This document shows, one piece after another, positions 9,115 through 16,925 of a stretch of DNA of 56,097 nt. Both the position numbers and the translations under genes were made by a program. The notes beneath the pieces are model-generated. The model did not search any database. It worked only from the letters and a program-made list of their open reading frames with translations, and had not been told where the DNA came from. The stretch covers positions 1 to 56,097 of the forward strand of contig CACHRI010000006.1 in assembly GCA_902582155.1 (NCBI GenBank). The letters run 5' to 3'. Position 1 is the first letter of the stretch; each line of letters starts with the position of its first letter. Source of the DNA: an uncultured Pelagibacteraceae bacterium (GTDB lineage: Bacteria > Pseudomonadota > Alphaproteobacteria > Pelagibacterales > Pelagibacteraceae).

Positions 9115-9175
9115 GACTTGATATTTATTTAAAAACACATATATTTAAAATACTTACCTCTTAAAAAACAATCAA

Positions 9176-10447
9176 ATGAATTTACAAGAACTAAAAAAAC
9201 AAAATCCAGCGGATTTAATATCTCAGGCAGAAAAGTTAGGTATTGAAAATCCTAGCACATTAAGAAAGCAGGAAATATTATTTGCAATCTTAAAAAAACT
9301 GGCAGAAAAAAATGAACAAATTAGCGCTTCAGGAGTACTTGAAGTATTACAAGATGGATTCGGTTTTTTAAGAGCAATAGAGTCGAATTATTTACCAGGA
9401 CCAGATGATATCTATGTTAGCCCAAGTCAAATTAGAAGATTTGGTTTAAGAACAGGAGATACGGTAGAGGGAGAGGTAAGGGCACCAAAAGATGCCGAAA
9501 GATATTTTGCTTTATTAAAAGTTAATAATATAAATTTTGATGAGCCTGAAAAAGGGAGAAATAAGATAGCTTTTGATAACTTGACTCCTCTTTATCCCAA
9601 TAAGAGAATAAAACTTGAAATAGAGTCTACAAAAATAGAAAAGAAACCTGACAATACAGCCAGACTTATTGACTTAGTTAGTCCTATAGGTAAAGGCCAA
9701 AGATCGTTAATAGTTTCGCCCCCTAGAGCTGGCAAAACAATGATACTTCAAAACATTGCTCAATCAATTACTGCTAATCATCCAGAAATTTATTTAATGG
9801 TTCTATTGATTGATGAAAGACCTGAAGAAGTTACAGATATGCAAAGATCAGTTAAAGGGGAAGTGGTTTCATCTACTTTTGATGAACCAGCTTCTAGACA
9901 CGTTGCTGTTGCAGAAATGGTAATTGAAAAAGCTAAAAGATTAGTTGAACACAAAAAGGATGTTGTAATACTTTTAGACTCAATAACTAGACTTGGCAGA
10001 GCTTATAATGCAGTTGTTCCAAGTTCAGGAAAAGTTCTTACTGGTGGTGTAGATGCGAACGCGTTGCAAAGACCTAAAAGATTTTTTGGTGCAGCTAGAA
10101 ATGTTGAACAAGGAGGCTCGCTAACTATAATTTCAACAGCTTTAATCGACACTGGAAGCAGAATGGACGAAGTCATTTTTGAGGAGTTTAAAGGAACAGG
10201 TAATTCAGAATTAATATTAGATAGAAAAGTTGCTGATAAAAGAATTTATCCTGCATTGGATATAACTAGGTCAGGAACAAGAAGAGAAGAGCTTTTATTT
10301 GCGAAAGATGACTTGTCTAAAATGAATGTTTTAAGAAGAATTATTAGCCCAATGGGCACTATGGACGGAATTGAATTTTTAATTTCAAAAATAAAAGATA
10401 CTAAAAATAATTCTGATTTTTTTAATTCAATGAATAAATCAAATTAA
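9176..10447 (+). CDS. rho: Transcription termination factor Rho
   Basis: Rho is the hexameric RNA helicase that ends transcription. The 423-residue protein has the cold-shock-like RNA-binding domain ([15 protein letters not shown], then [21 protein letters not shown]) and Walker A SPPRAGKT at about residues 181-188. Walker B is [16 protein letters not shown], and the Q/R loop region is [20 protein letters not shown]. Length is typical. hemE-hemH-hemJ-rho is a frequent order next to the alphaproteobacterial origin. It converges on the LON-domain gene across 13 bp with no obvious terminator hairpin. Confidence 0.98.
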   Translation: MNLQELKKQNPADLISQAEKLGIENPSTLRKQEILFAILKKLAEKNEQISASGVLEVLQDGFGFLRAIESNYLPGPDDIYVSPSQIRRFGLRTGDTVEGEVRAPKDAERYFALLKVNNINFDEPEKGRNKIAFDNLTPLYPNKRIKLEIESTKIEKKPDNTARLIDLVSPIGKGQRSLIVSPPRAGKTMILQNIAQSITANHPEIYLMVLLIDERPEEVTDMQRSVKGEVVSSTFDEPASRHVAVAEMVIEKAKRLVEHKKDVVILLDSITRLGRAYNAVVPSSGKVLTGGVDANALQRPKRFFGAARNVEQGGSLTIISTALIDTGSRMDEVIFEEFKGTGNSELILDRKVADKRIYPALDITRSGTRREELLFAKDDLSKMNVLRRIISPMGTMDGIEFLISKIKDTKNNSDFFNSMNKSN

Positions 10448-10460
10448 TAATTTTATTACA

Positions 10461-11090
10461 TTATTGAATAGTCTCTTTATCGGAAGGGCTTTCGTAAGAA
10501 TAAAAATCAATAATATTTAAAAGCGTATCAGTCTTATCTCCTAAGGATACAGTTTCAAGAAGTTTTTGTTTTTCCTCATTTGATATCGGAGCAATCATAG
10601 AGATCGTATTAATTCTTTGAGATACGTCTAATTTTTCGAATTCTTTCCAATTTATCATCAATCCATTTTTTTCAAAAAATTTTTTCACCTTCCCAATAAA
10701 GTTTGTCTTATCAAATATTGTGTCGGCTTGATCTGGCGAAACCAAATCTTTCTGAAACTTTTGATAATCAACCTCAAATTCCCTATATTTTTTTTTATTA
10801 GAAATTTCCTTTTTAATTTCAAACCTTGTTATACCAGTAAGATTTATTAATACTCTTCCGTCAGAAGTTTCCTGATAATCACTGATTTTTCCTAGGCAGC
10901 CAACTTTATAAACTAAGCTGTTCTCTTTTTTTGACTGGACCATGCCCATTAATTTATCACTCCTGAAAGAATCATTAACTAAGTCTAGATATCTTTCTTC
11001 AAAAATATTTAAAGGTAAATTAGTCCTTGGAAAATAAATCACACCACTTAACGGAAAAATTGGTATATGTTTCGGAAATTTTTTATTCAT
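10461..11090 (-). CDS. LON N-terminal (substrate-binding) domain protein
   Basis: This is a stand-alone LON domain of 209 residues, without the AAA+ or protease parts of Lon. Features seen are the IPIFPLSGVIYFPRTNLPLNIFEERY start, the GMVQSKKE and GCLGKISDYQETSDGR strands, and a helical C-terminus. Such proteins are common single-domain genes in alphaproteobacteria. They are presumed to bind substrates or partners, but no specific role is established. A truncated tRNA gene lies 157 bp upstream on the other strand. Confidence 0.9.
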   Translation of the reverse strand: MNKKFPKHIPIFPLSGVIYFPRTNLPLNIFEERYLDLVNDSFRSDKLMGMVQSKKENSLVYKVGCLGKISDYQETSDGRVLINLTGITRFEIKKEISNKKKYREFEVDYQKFQKDLVSPDQADTIFDKTNFIGKVKKFFEKNGLMINWKEFEKLDVSQRINTISMIAPISNEEKQKLLETVSLGDKTDTLLNIIDFYSYESPSDKETIQ

Positions 11091-11151
11091 AATATAATTA
11101 TATGTTTAAAAAATTGGAGCTGTCAATTTATAAAAATATACTTAAAAATAT

Positions 11152-11183
11152 TTGGCATACTCTTGGCACTGTTCTGCTATAAT
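11152..11183 (+). promoter_or_regulatory. Possible extended -10 promoter upstream of the tRNA-Gly fragment
   Basis: TGCTATAAT (extended -10, with the hexamer at 11178-11183) is preceded by two copies of TTGGCA at 11152-11157 and 11163-11168. The spacings (20 and 9 bp) are not ideal, so any promoter would rely mainly on the extended -10. It sits 64 bp before the tRNA-Gly fragment and could be the original promoter of that tRNA gene. Confidence 0.4.
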
Positions 11184-11246
11184 TTAACAAATTTTGCCTA
11201 TTGCTTAATTTTAAAAAAGCTAATACTTTCAATGTTAACAGAACTT

Positions 11247-11285
11247 GCGGGCATAGCTCAGTGGTAGAGCGTCTCGTTGCCAACG
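11247..11285 (+). pseudogene. Truncated tRNA-Gly(GCC): 5' half only
   Basis: These 39 bases are identical to positions 1-39 of the intact tRNA-Gly at 14402. They run from the first base of the acceptor stem through the D arm and anticodon loop (TTGCCAA) to the second base of the 3' anticodon stem. Identity stops sharply at both edges: T versus A before, T versus A after. The 3' anticodon stem, T arm and acceptor strand are missing, so it cannot make a tRNA. Confidence 0.95.
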
Positions 11286-11425
11286 TTATCGACAAAAAAC
11301 TCGTTTCTTGCAAATCCATCAGGTTTAACAAAATTATTTGCTAATACAAAATAATCATTATATTTGCAAGTAATAGTATAGGTATTGATTATTTGAGTAT
11401 GTATATTAATTTTATATAATAATAT
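11286..11425. other. Non-coding spacer inside the island
   Basis: Together with 11091-11246 this forms a gene-free stretch of about 335 bp broken only by the tRNA fragment and the possible promoter. Past the fragment I see AT-rich sequence with no hairpin terminator, no second tRNA part and no convincing Shine-Dalgarno before the ATG at 11426. Confidence 0.5.
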
Positions 11426-14173
11426 ATGCAAAAATTTTTTAAAATAATAATTTTTCTTAATTTATTTTTTGTATTTTTTTCCCCTTTAAAGTCTGAAGAG
11501 ATTACCGAAAATACATCTGTTAGTAAAAAAGTCGAGGAACTCGGAAAATTTGTAGAACCAAAAAACTATCCCGCTGGCATGCAAGATTATTTTTTAGCTG
11601 GTTGCAATGGATTTGTATGTACTGCAGACAATTTAGCAAAAGAAATGATTGCTCTTTTTAATAGAAAAGGAGCCTATCTGGATAAATATCCAGGTACCCA
11701 GTTACATGCAATGGCAATGTTTGAGGTGTTCTATCAAAAAAAACTGAAAGATAATGAAGATAAAATTAATAAATTTATCGAAACATCAGAGGGAAAGAAA
11801 AAAAATAGTAAAGATATAAAGTCTTTAATCAAACTTAATGAAGCACGAAAAAAGATGAGATCTAGTTTAGGAATGAATTTGCAAATTAGTACAGAAAAAG
11901 CAATGGAAAATTATTGGGTATTGGGAGATTTCCTAAATCAAGGAGAGAGTAAAAAAAATAGAATTGACAAAGAAATAAAGAAAAGGAAAAAAATTATTAA
12001 AGAGTACCAATCAATTGTAAGTAGCTTAAAAACAAGTATTTCAAAAGAAAAAGAAAAAAAATTCTACGATAAATTAACAGATAAAAAAATTAATTTAGAT
12101 ATTAATTTTAAAAGAGATCCAAATGAAAAATTTAAGAGTGATATTTTAAAATTAAGAAAAAAAATAGTTAATTTACCTGAAGGAAAAAAAGAATTAGCAA
12201 AGAATTTCGACAAAGCAGTTGAAGAAATAAACAGCTTTACAGATTATGTCTTGGAAAATATTCAGAACGAAGCCTTAAAAGATAAAGGTTTAAATCTTTT
12301 AAAAAAAAAATTAGCTAATATTGAAAATAAATTACCAAAAGAATATTCTAACGATCTTTCAAAAGCCAATATTAAAAAAATAAGTAAAAATGCCCCAACC
12401 GTGATGGAAGAAGTAACTCAAAATATAAAAAGGAAAAGAGAAAAAGATACTAAAACCCTTATTGCAGATATGTCTGAATTTAATAAACAAGGTTTTAATT
12501 TGTTTAAATTAAATAGAAATTTAAAACAAATGGGCTTTGAGACTATTAAATTTGAAACTATTTCTAAATTTGTAAATAATAATGAAACCATTAATGAAAC
12601 TAGTAATAAATCGTCTAAATTAATTCAAAATAAAATTGACTTAACAACAAAATCAATGAGTAAGCTAGGTTATAAAAATAGCGAAATTAACAAAGAAATA
12701 GAGATTATAAAATCGACCGGGATAAACTCTGAATTATCTCAGAATATTTTGACTGCAAGGCAAATGATTATTTCTGGCGCAAGTGATAAAGAAATTCAAG
12801 ATGAAATAAATTTGTGGAGCAGCATTAACATTTCAAATCTTCAAAACGATGCATATCTAATGGCACTTAATGCAAGGTCACAAGGTATATTGGCAAAAAA
12901 TATAAAAAATAAAATTCAAATTATTAATGCTGTAGAAACATACAGACAAGTTGATAAATTATTAGCTCAAGTGGAAGAACAAGTGGATAAATCAAATATT
13001 CCTACTCTAGCACCTAGCGATAATGATCTTGAACAAAACGCTTTAGTTTTTGCTCAAGCAGGAGGATCCGAGTACACAAATAATTTCTTTTCTGCTGGTA
13101 GCAAGGATATGTTTTACGATAAATTCTTAGAGGAGCAAAAAAATAAACAGATAGAAATTTTTCAAAAGAAATTTACTGCAGCAGATATTTATAAGGAAAT
13201 CAATACACCCTTAACAATAGTTTCAGTAATAGTTGCACCGTCTCCAATGAATGTTATTAAATTAGCTAAAATAGCAAAAGAGCAAGCTGATGAAAAAAAA
13301 GCTAGAATTTTAGCAGCAGCAAGTTTTGGAACTGGGGAAGATGAACTAGGCGCAGGAGACTATGTAGATCCAAGAATTTTTGAGAGAACAATGAAAGTTT
13401 TAAACGCAATACAAGTAAAAGATATCAAGTCTAAAAATTTAGCAAAAAAATTAAATTATAGTATTAGACTTATATCTTTAGAAGCAGCCACAGATGAAAT
13501 TACAGATCAATCAGGTGATAATATTAGCGAAGTAATTCAGGAAAACAAAAAAGATGATGTACCGAAAAATATTTGTGTAGCTGAAGACTGTTTCGTCGTT
13601 GGACCACCTGTTGAACCAACACCAATAAATCCAATTATGCCTATAGATGATTTTATAAGAAAAGCTGAAAAAGTTAAAAAAGTAGAACTTATTAAAAATT
13701 TTCAAACAATGATTCAAGATAAAAATATTTCTAATTTAGAAATTTCAAATAGAACTTTAACTAATGGTAGAATAATGGATATTGAGCTTTACCTTGTGTC
13801 AACAGGCATAAAAGATGCTTCAAAAAAAGTATCCGATGCTTACGCAGCAGTCGGATTAAGCAAAGACGGAATGCCTTCACTGGACGCTATTTTAGATCCA
13901 TCATTTGATATTGCTGCTCATTTAGATGCAATGGATACAGTTGCTTCAGAAGCAGGTCTTCAAGCAGATATTGCCTCAGCAAGCCAAGCAGCAGCTGATG
14001 TTCAAGATGCAATCAATGCAGCTAGTGGTGAAATATCAGAAGAATTAGCTCAAGCTAATGCGGAAGCTCAACAAGCACTTGCAGATGCCCAAAAAGCATT
14101 AGATGAATCCAGAGCAGATCCTAATGCTGACGATGAGGGAGCAGATTGCGCTAGTGATATAAATGCGTGTTAA
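11426..14173 (+). CDS. Large exported alpha-helical protein of unknown function
   Basis: This 915-residue protein is unrecognised. Residues 1-23 form a clear signal peptide (KFF, a long hydrophobic run, then LKSEE), so it is probably periplasmic or secreted. Residues about 100-560 are dominated by Lys/Glu/Asn/Ile-rich helices with coiled-coil character. Residues about 600-640 contain a more hydrophobic segment (LTIVSVIVAPSPMNVIKLA), and the last 90 residues become Ala/Asp/Glu/Gln-rich. Six cysteines fall in three close pairs: C60/C65, C717/C722 and C908/C915, the last ending the protein. This suggests disulfides. It is alone between the tRNA-Gly fragment and the intact tRNA. It could be a surface, adhesin-like or filament-forming protein, but nothing in the sequence proves that. 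Confidence 0.85.
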   Translation: MQKFFKIIIFLNLFFVFFSPLKSEEITENTSVSKKVEELGKFVEPKNYPAGMQDYFLAGCNGFVCTADNLAKEMIALFNRKGAYLDKYPGTQLHAMAMFEVFYQKKLKDNEDKINKFIETSEGKKKNSKDIKSLIKLNEARKKMRSSLGMNLQISTEKAMENYWVLGDFLNQGESKKNRIDKEIKKRKKIIKEYQSIVSSLKTSISKEKEKKFYDKLTDKKINLDINFKRDPNEKFKSDILKLRKKIVNLPEGKKELAKNFDKAVEEINSFTDYVLENIQNEALKDKGLNLLKKKLANIENKLPKEYSNDLSKANIKKISKNAPTVMEEVTQNIKRKREKDTKTLIADMSEFNKQGFNLFKLNRNLKQMGFETIKFETISKFVNNNETINETSNKSSKLIQNKIDLTTKSMSKLGYKNSEINKEIEIIKSTGINSELSQNILTARQMIISGASDKEIQDEINLWSSINISNLQNDAYLMALNARSQGILAKNIKNKIQIINAVETYRQVDKLLAQVEEQVDKSNIPTLAPSDNDLEQNALVFAQAGGSEYTNNFFSAGSKDMFYDKFLEEQKNKQIEIFQKKFTAADIYKEINTPLTIVSVIVAPSPMNVIKLAKIAKEQADEKKARILAAASFGTGEDELGAGDYVDPRIFERTMKVLNAIQVKDIKSKNLAKKLNYSIRLISLEAATDEITDQSGDNISEVIQENKKDDVPKNICVAEDCFVVGPPVEPTPINPIMPIDDFIRKAEKVKKVELIKNFQTMIQDKNISNLEISNRTLTNGRIMDIELYLVSTGIKDASKKVSDAYAAVGLSKDGMPSLDAILDPSFDIAAHLDAMDTVASEAGLQADIASASQAAADVQDAINAASGEISEELAQANAEAQQALADAQKALDESRADPNADDEGADCASDINAC

Positions 14174-14240
14174 CTTAAAGATTAGCTTTCAAATTTTTAA
14201 AAATGTACTTTTTGTTTATAAGACTAATCGAAAATAAATA

Positions 14241-14304
14241 AGTGATAGCATAGGGATAGAGATTGCTCATTAACCCCGTAAATGAGTGATAGTATAGGGA
14301 TAGA
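14241..14304. repeat. Imperfect 20-bp direct repeat upstream of tRNA-Gly
   Basis: AGTGATAGCATAGGGATAGA at 14241-14260 recurs at 14285-14304 with one change (C to T), giving a 44-bp repeat period. It lies between the 915-residue gene and the intact tRNA-Gly, inside the right end of the putative island. It may be a recombinase arm site, a regulatory repeat or a duplication scar. Confidence 0.75.
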
Positions 14305-14356
14305 CTTTGTTCCACATACGTACACATCAAACCGCACCAATATATTTTTCATCATC

Positions 14357-14385
14357 TTGCTTTCTACGTTTTATGCGGTTAAACT
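14357..14385 (+). promoter_or_regulatory. Possible promoter of tRNA-Gly
   Basis: TTGCTT (14357-14362) and TAAACT (14380-14385) are 17 bp apart and place a transcription start about 8-10 nt before the tRNA. Each matches the sigma-70 consensus only partly. If the island model holds, this promoter came with the island. Confidence 0.35.
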
Positions 14386-14401
14386 TTCAGGATTAAAGAT
14401 A

Positions 14402-14476
14402 AGCGGGCATAGCTCAGTGGTAGAGCGTCTCGTTGCCAACGAGAAGGTCGAGGGTTCAAGTCCCTTTGCCCGCTCC
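14402..14476 (+). tRNA. tRNA-Gly (anticodon GCC)
   Basis: This is a complete cloverleaf. The acceptor stem is GCGGGCA/TGCCCGC, the D arm GCTC...GAGC, the anticodon stem TCTCG/CGAGA and the anticodon loop TTGCCAA, with GCC as anticodon. The T arm is GAGGG/CCCTT with loop TTCAAGT. The discriminator T is at 14473 and CCA is encoded (14474-14476). Its first 39 bases are duplicated at 11247. Confidence 0.97.
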
Positions 14477-14537
14477 AAACAATAGCGACCAAATTTCCAT
14501 TTTTTTTTGCTAATTTTTAGGTATTATTATCCTTAAT

Positions 14538-15038
14538 ATGTTTAGATTAATTATAAGTTTAATAATTATTTTCCCATCCATTTGTTTTGCTTCATCTATG
14601 AAGATGATTGGCGAAAAGGGGAATATCAAAGATGTAACAAAAGTTATCAATGTAAAAATGTACGATAACTATTATGAGCCAAATAAAATTACTGTTAAAA
14701 AAGGAGAAACAGTAAAATTCGTAGTTAAAAATATGGGTGAGCTTGTCCATGAATTAAATATTGCAACCAAAGAAATGCATATAAAGCATCAACCTGAAAT
14801 GGCGAAAATGGTAGAAAATGAAATACTCTTAGCTGACAAAATAGATAAAAATAAAATGAAAGAGATGGCAAAAATGGATCACTCTATGGGACACAAACAC
14901 GCCAATAGTGTTTTACTTGAACCAAATAATACTGGAGAGATAATTTGGAAGTTCAATACTTCAGCAAGATTGGAAATTGCATGTAATGTACCTGGCCATT
15001 ACGAAGCCGGGATGATAGCTAAGATAATTAAAGATTAA
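14538..15038 (+). CDS. Exported cupredoxin (copper-binding) domain protein
   Basis: This 166-residue protein has a signal peptide (about residues 1-19) and one plastocyanin/azurin-like domain. Type 1 copper ligands are visible: His71 (ELVHELNI), Cys149, His154 and Met159 (CNVPGHYEAGM). Between them is a long His/Met-rich insertion (residues 78-121, with MHIKHQPEM and MDHSMGHKH) that looks like an extra copper-binding loop. Likely roles are periplasmic copper handling or electron transfer, as in the CopI/CopC-associated cupredoxins. It starts 61 bp after tRNA-Gly and is followed 2 bp later by the PCD gene. Confidence 0.9.
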   Translation: MFRLIISLIIIFPSICFASSMKMIGEKGNIKDVTKVINVKMYDNYYEPNKITVKKGETVKFVVKNMGELVHELNIATKEMHIKHQPEMAKMVENEILLADKIDKNKMKEMAKMDHSMGHKHANSVLLEPNNTGEIIWKFNTSARLEIACNVPGHYEAGMIAKIIKD

Positions 15039-15040
15039 TA

Positions 15041-15376
15041 GTGAACGATTTAGCCAACAAAAAATGTATACCATGTGAAGGTGGTATTCCCGCCTTTGAT
15101 ATAAAAGAAATACATAAATATTTGAAAAAAGTTGATGGATGGAATGTCCTTGAAGATACAGACAAAAATTTTTACATTGAAAAAGATTTTAAATTTAGCA
15201 ATTATGTAGAAAGTGAAAAATTTGTTATCAGTGTCGGAAAAATTGCAGAAACAGAGGGCCATCATCCAGATATTATTTTTGGCTGGGGATACGCTAAAAT
15301 TAAAATTTCCACTCACGCAATAAAAGGCTTGGCCGAGAGTGACTTTGTGCTGGCCGCCAAAATAGATAGGATCTAA
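15041..15376 (+). CDS. phhB: Pterin-4a-carbinolamine dehydratase (PhhB/PCD)
   Basis: PCD dehydrates 4a-hydroxytetrahydropterin, formed by aromatic amino-acid hydroxylases, and has other pterin roles. The 111-residue protein has the active-site pattern EGHHPDI (His74, His75) and STHAIKGLAESDF (His92). The start is GTG at 15041, two bases after the cupredoxin stop, and gives the full family N-terminus. No phenylalanine hydroxylase is in the window, so the pterin substrate is unclear. It converges on purH with no gap. Confidence 0.93.
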   Translation: MNDLANKKCIPCEGGIPAFDIKEIHKYLKKVDGWNVLEDTDKNFYIEKDFKFSNYVESEKFVISVGKIAETEGHHPDIIFGWGYAKIKISTHAIKGLAESDFVLAAKIDRI

Positions 15377-16924
15377 TTAATGATTAAAATGTCTTATACC
15401 AGTAAAGATCATTTTGATCCTAGCTTTGTTCGCGGCTTCTATTACCTCTTTATCCCTTATTGATCCTCCTGGTTGAACAATAGTTTTAACTCCAGCATTT
15501 ATTAAAGTTTTAATTCCATCGGCAAAAGGAAAAAAAGCGTCTGATGCAGCTATTGAATTAATAAGATGTTTAGGCTGGAACTTTCTTGCTTTTTGAACAG
15601 CTATCTTACAACTATCTAATCTATTTTGTTGTCCTGCTCCAATTCCAATAGTTGAGTTATCTTTCACCACTACTATTGCGTTCGATTTTACATATTTACA
15701 TACTCTAAAAGCAAATTCTATGTCTTTAAGCTCTTTCCCAGTTGGCTTATTTTTTGTTACACATTTCAATTTCTTTCTTTGAAAAATGAAATCGTCTTTT
15801 TCTTGTAATAGAAATGAATTATCAAAAAATCTACCTGTTGTTTTAGACTCATAGTTAAATTTAGAAATGTCAATAATCCTCATATTTTTTTTCTTTTTTA
15901 ATATTTTCAAGGCTTTTTTATCAAATCCTTTTGCTAAAATTACTTCAAAAAAGGTTTTGCTAATTTCTATCGCAATCTTATTACTTATTTTAAAATTACA
16001 AGCCACTATTCCTCCGAAAGCGCTTATTGGATCACTAGCTTGTGCATTTATAAAAGAGGTTAAAGCAGATTTATTCGAAGATACCCCACAAGGATTAGCA
16101 TGTTTGATTATTACAGTTGACGGAGCCTTTAAGTTTGAATAAAGAATTTCTAGCCCAGCAAATATATCATTGTAATTGTTGTAGCTCAAATCCTTGCCAC
16201 TTAATTGGTGTAAATTAATATCATCACTTTTTAGACTACTGATATATATAGAACTTTTTTGATGGGGGTTTTCACCATATCTCAATTGACTAATCTTTTT
16301 TCCAAAAAAAGTTTTTCTTTCAGGAAACTTCAAATCAAGTTCTCTATTAAACCATTCTGACACTATAGAGTCGTAATAAGCAGTTAAGTTAAAAGCTTTG
16401 GCAGCCATCTTTTTTCTAAAGTTGTAAGTAGTTTTCCCTCGAAATTTTTTCAGTTCCGTTATCAGTTCTGTATAGTCTTCTTTATCTGTAATTATTGTTA
16501 CACTTTTGAAATTTTTTGCAGCTGCTCTCACCATACTTGGCCCACCAATATCAATATTTTCAATTAATTTTTCATTGTTTGATGTTTTTTTTATGGATGT
16601 TTCAAAAGGATAAAAATTAACAATTACTAAATCTATTGGGTCATAATTTTTTTTCTGCATTTCTTTTTTGTGTTTTTTTTTGTCCCTCTTAAAAAGAATT
16701 CCAGAGTGAATCTTTGGGTGAAGAGTTTTAACTCTACCATCCAACATCTCTTTAAAATCAGTATATTCTGAAACTTCTTTACATTTAAAACCTAATTTTC
16801 TTATAGATTTAAAAGTTCCACCAGAACTTATAACGTTAATTTTATTTTTTTTTAAAATATGTAATATATTTTTTAAGTTCTCTTTGTCTGAAACTGAAAT
16901 TAGAGCATTTTTAATTTTGTTCAT
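15377..16924 (-). CDS. purH: Bifunctional AICAR transformylase / IMP cyclohydrolase
   Basis: PurH performs the last two steps of IMP synthesis. The 515-residue protein has the N-terminal MGS-like cyclohydrolase domain (LISVSDKENL, VISSGGTFKSIRKLG, GRVKTLHPKIHSGIL). The transformylase domain carries KHANPCG at about 270-276 and the SDPISAFGGI block. The C-terminal SDAFFPFADGIKTL and GGSIRDKEVIEAA blocks are intact. It follows the heparinase-like gene by one base; rpe-heparinase-purH is a recurring alphaproteobacterial order. Confidence 0.97.
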   Translation of the reverse strand: MNKIKNALISVSDKENLKNILHILKKNKINVISSGGTFKSIRKLGFKCKEVSEYTDFKEMLDGRVKTLHPKIHSGILFKRDKKKHKKEMQKKNYDPIDLVIVNFYPFETSIKKTSNNEKLIENIDIGGPSMVRAAAKNFKSVTIITDKEDYTELITELKKFRGKTTYNFRKKMAAKAFNLTAYYDSIVSEWFNRELDLKFPERKTFFGKKISQLRYGENPHQKSSIYISSLKSDDINLHQLSGKDLSYNNYNDIFAGLEILYSNLKAPSTVIIKHANPCGVSSNKSALTSFINAQASDPISAFGGIVACNFKISNKIAIEISKTFFEVILAKGFDKKALKILKKKKNMRIIDISKFNYESKTTGRFFDNSFLLQEKDDFIFQRKKLKCVTKNKPTGKELKDIEFAFRVCKYVKSNAIVVVKDNSTIGIGAGQQNRLDSCKIAVQKARKFQPKHLINSIAASDAFFPFADGIKTLINAGVKTIVQPGGSIRDKEVIEAANKARIKMIFTGIRHFNH

Positions 16925-16925
16925 T

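Larger units (their letters stand above)
11247..14440. mobile_element. Putative small genomic island bounded by a 39-bp tRNA-Gly direct repeat
   Basis: Two copies of the tRNA-Gly 5' half (11247-11285 and 14402-14440) bracket about 3.1 kb. The only sizeable gene inside is the 915-residue exported protein. No integrase, excisionase or transposase is visible, so this would be a degenerate or cargo-only element. The duplicated part is the 5' half, while classical integrative islands usually duplicate the 3' half. A tandem tRNA-gene duplication followed by insertion or deletion is an alternative origin. Confidence 0.6.

Noticed and set aside
11163-11178. TTGGCAC-N5-TGCT resembling a sigma-54 promoter
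   Set aside because: The GG-to-GC distance is 11, one base short of the required spacing, and streamlined SAR11-type genomes are not known for sigma-54. An extended -10 explains the same bases better.
14329-14380. AACCGCA / TGCGGTT inverted repeat upstream of tRNA-Gly
   Set aside because: Seven base pairs with a loop of nearly 40 bases is too weak to claim as a structure.
14282-14485. 67-residue open frame covering tRNA-Gly
   Set aside because: It runs through the intact tRNA, which fully explains the sequence, and its product has no protein-like features.
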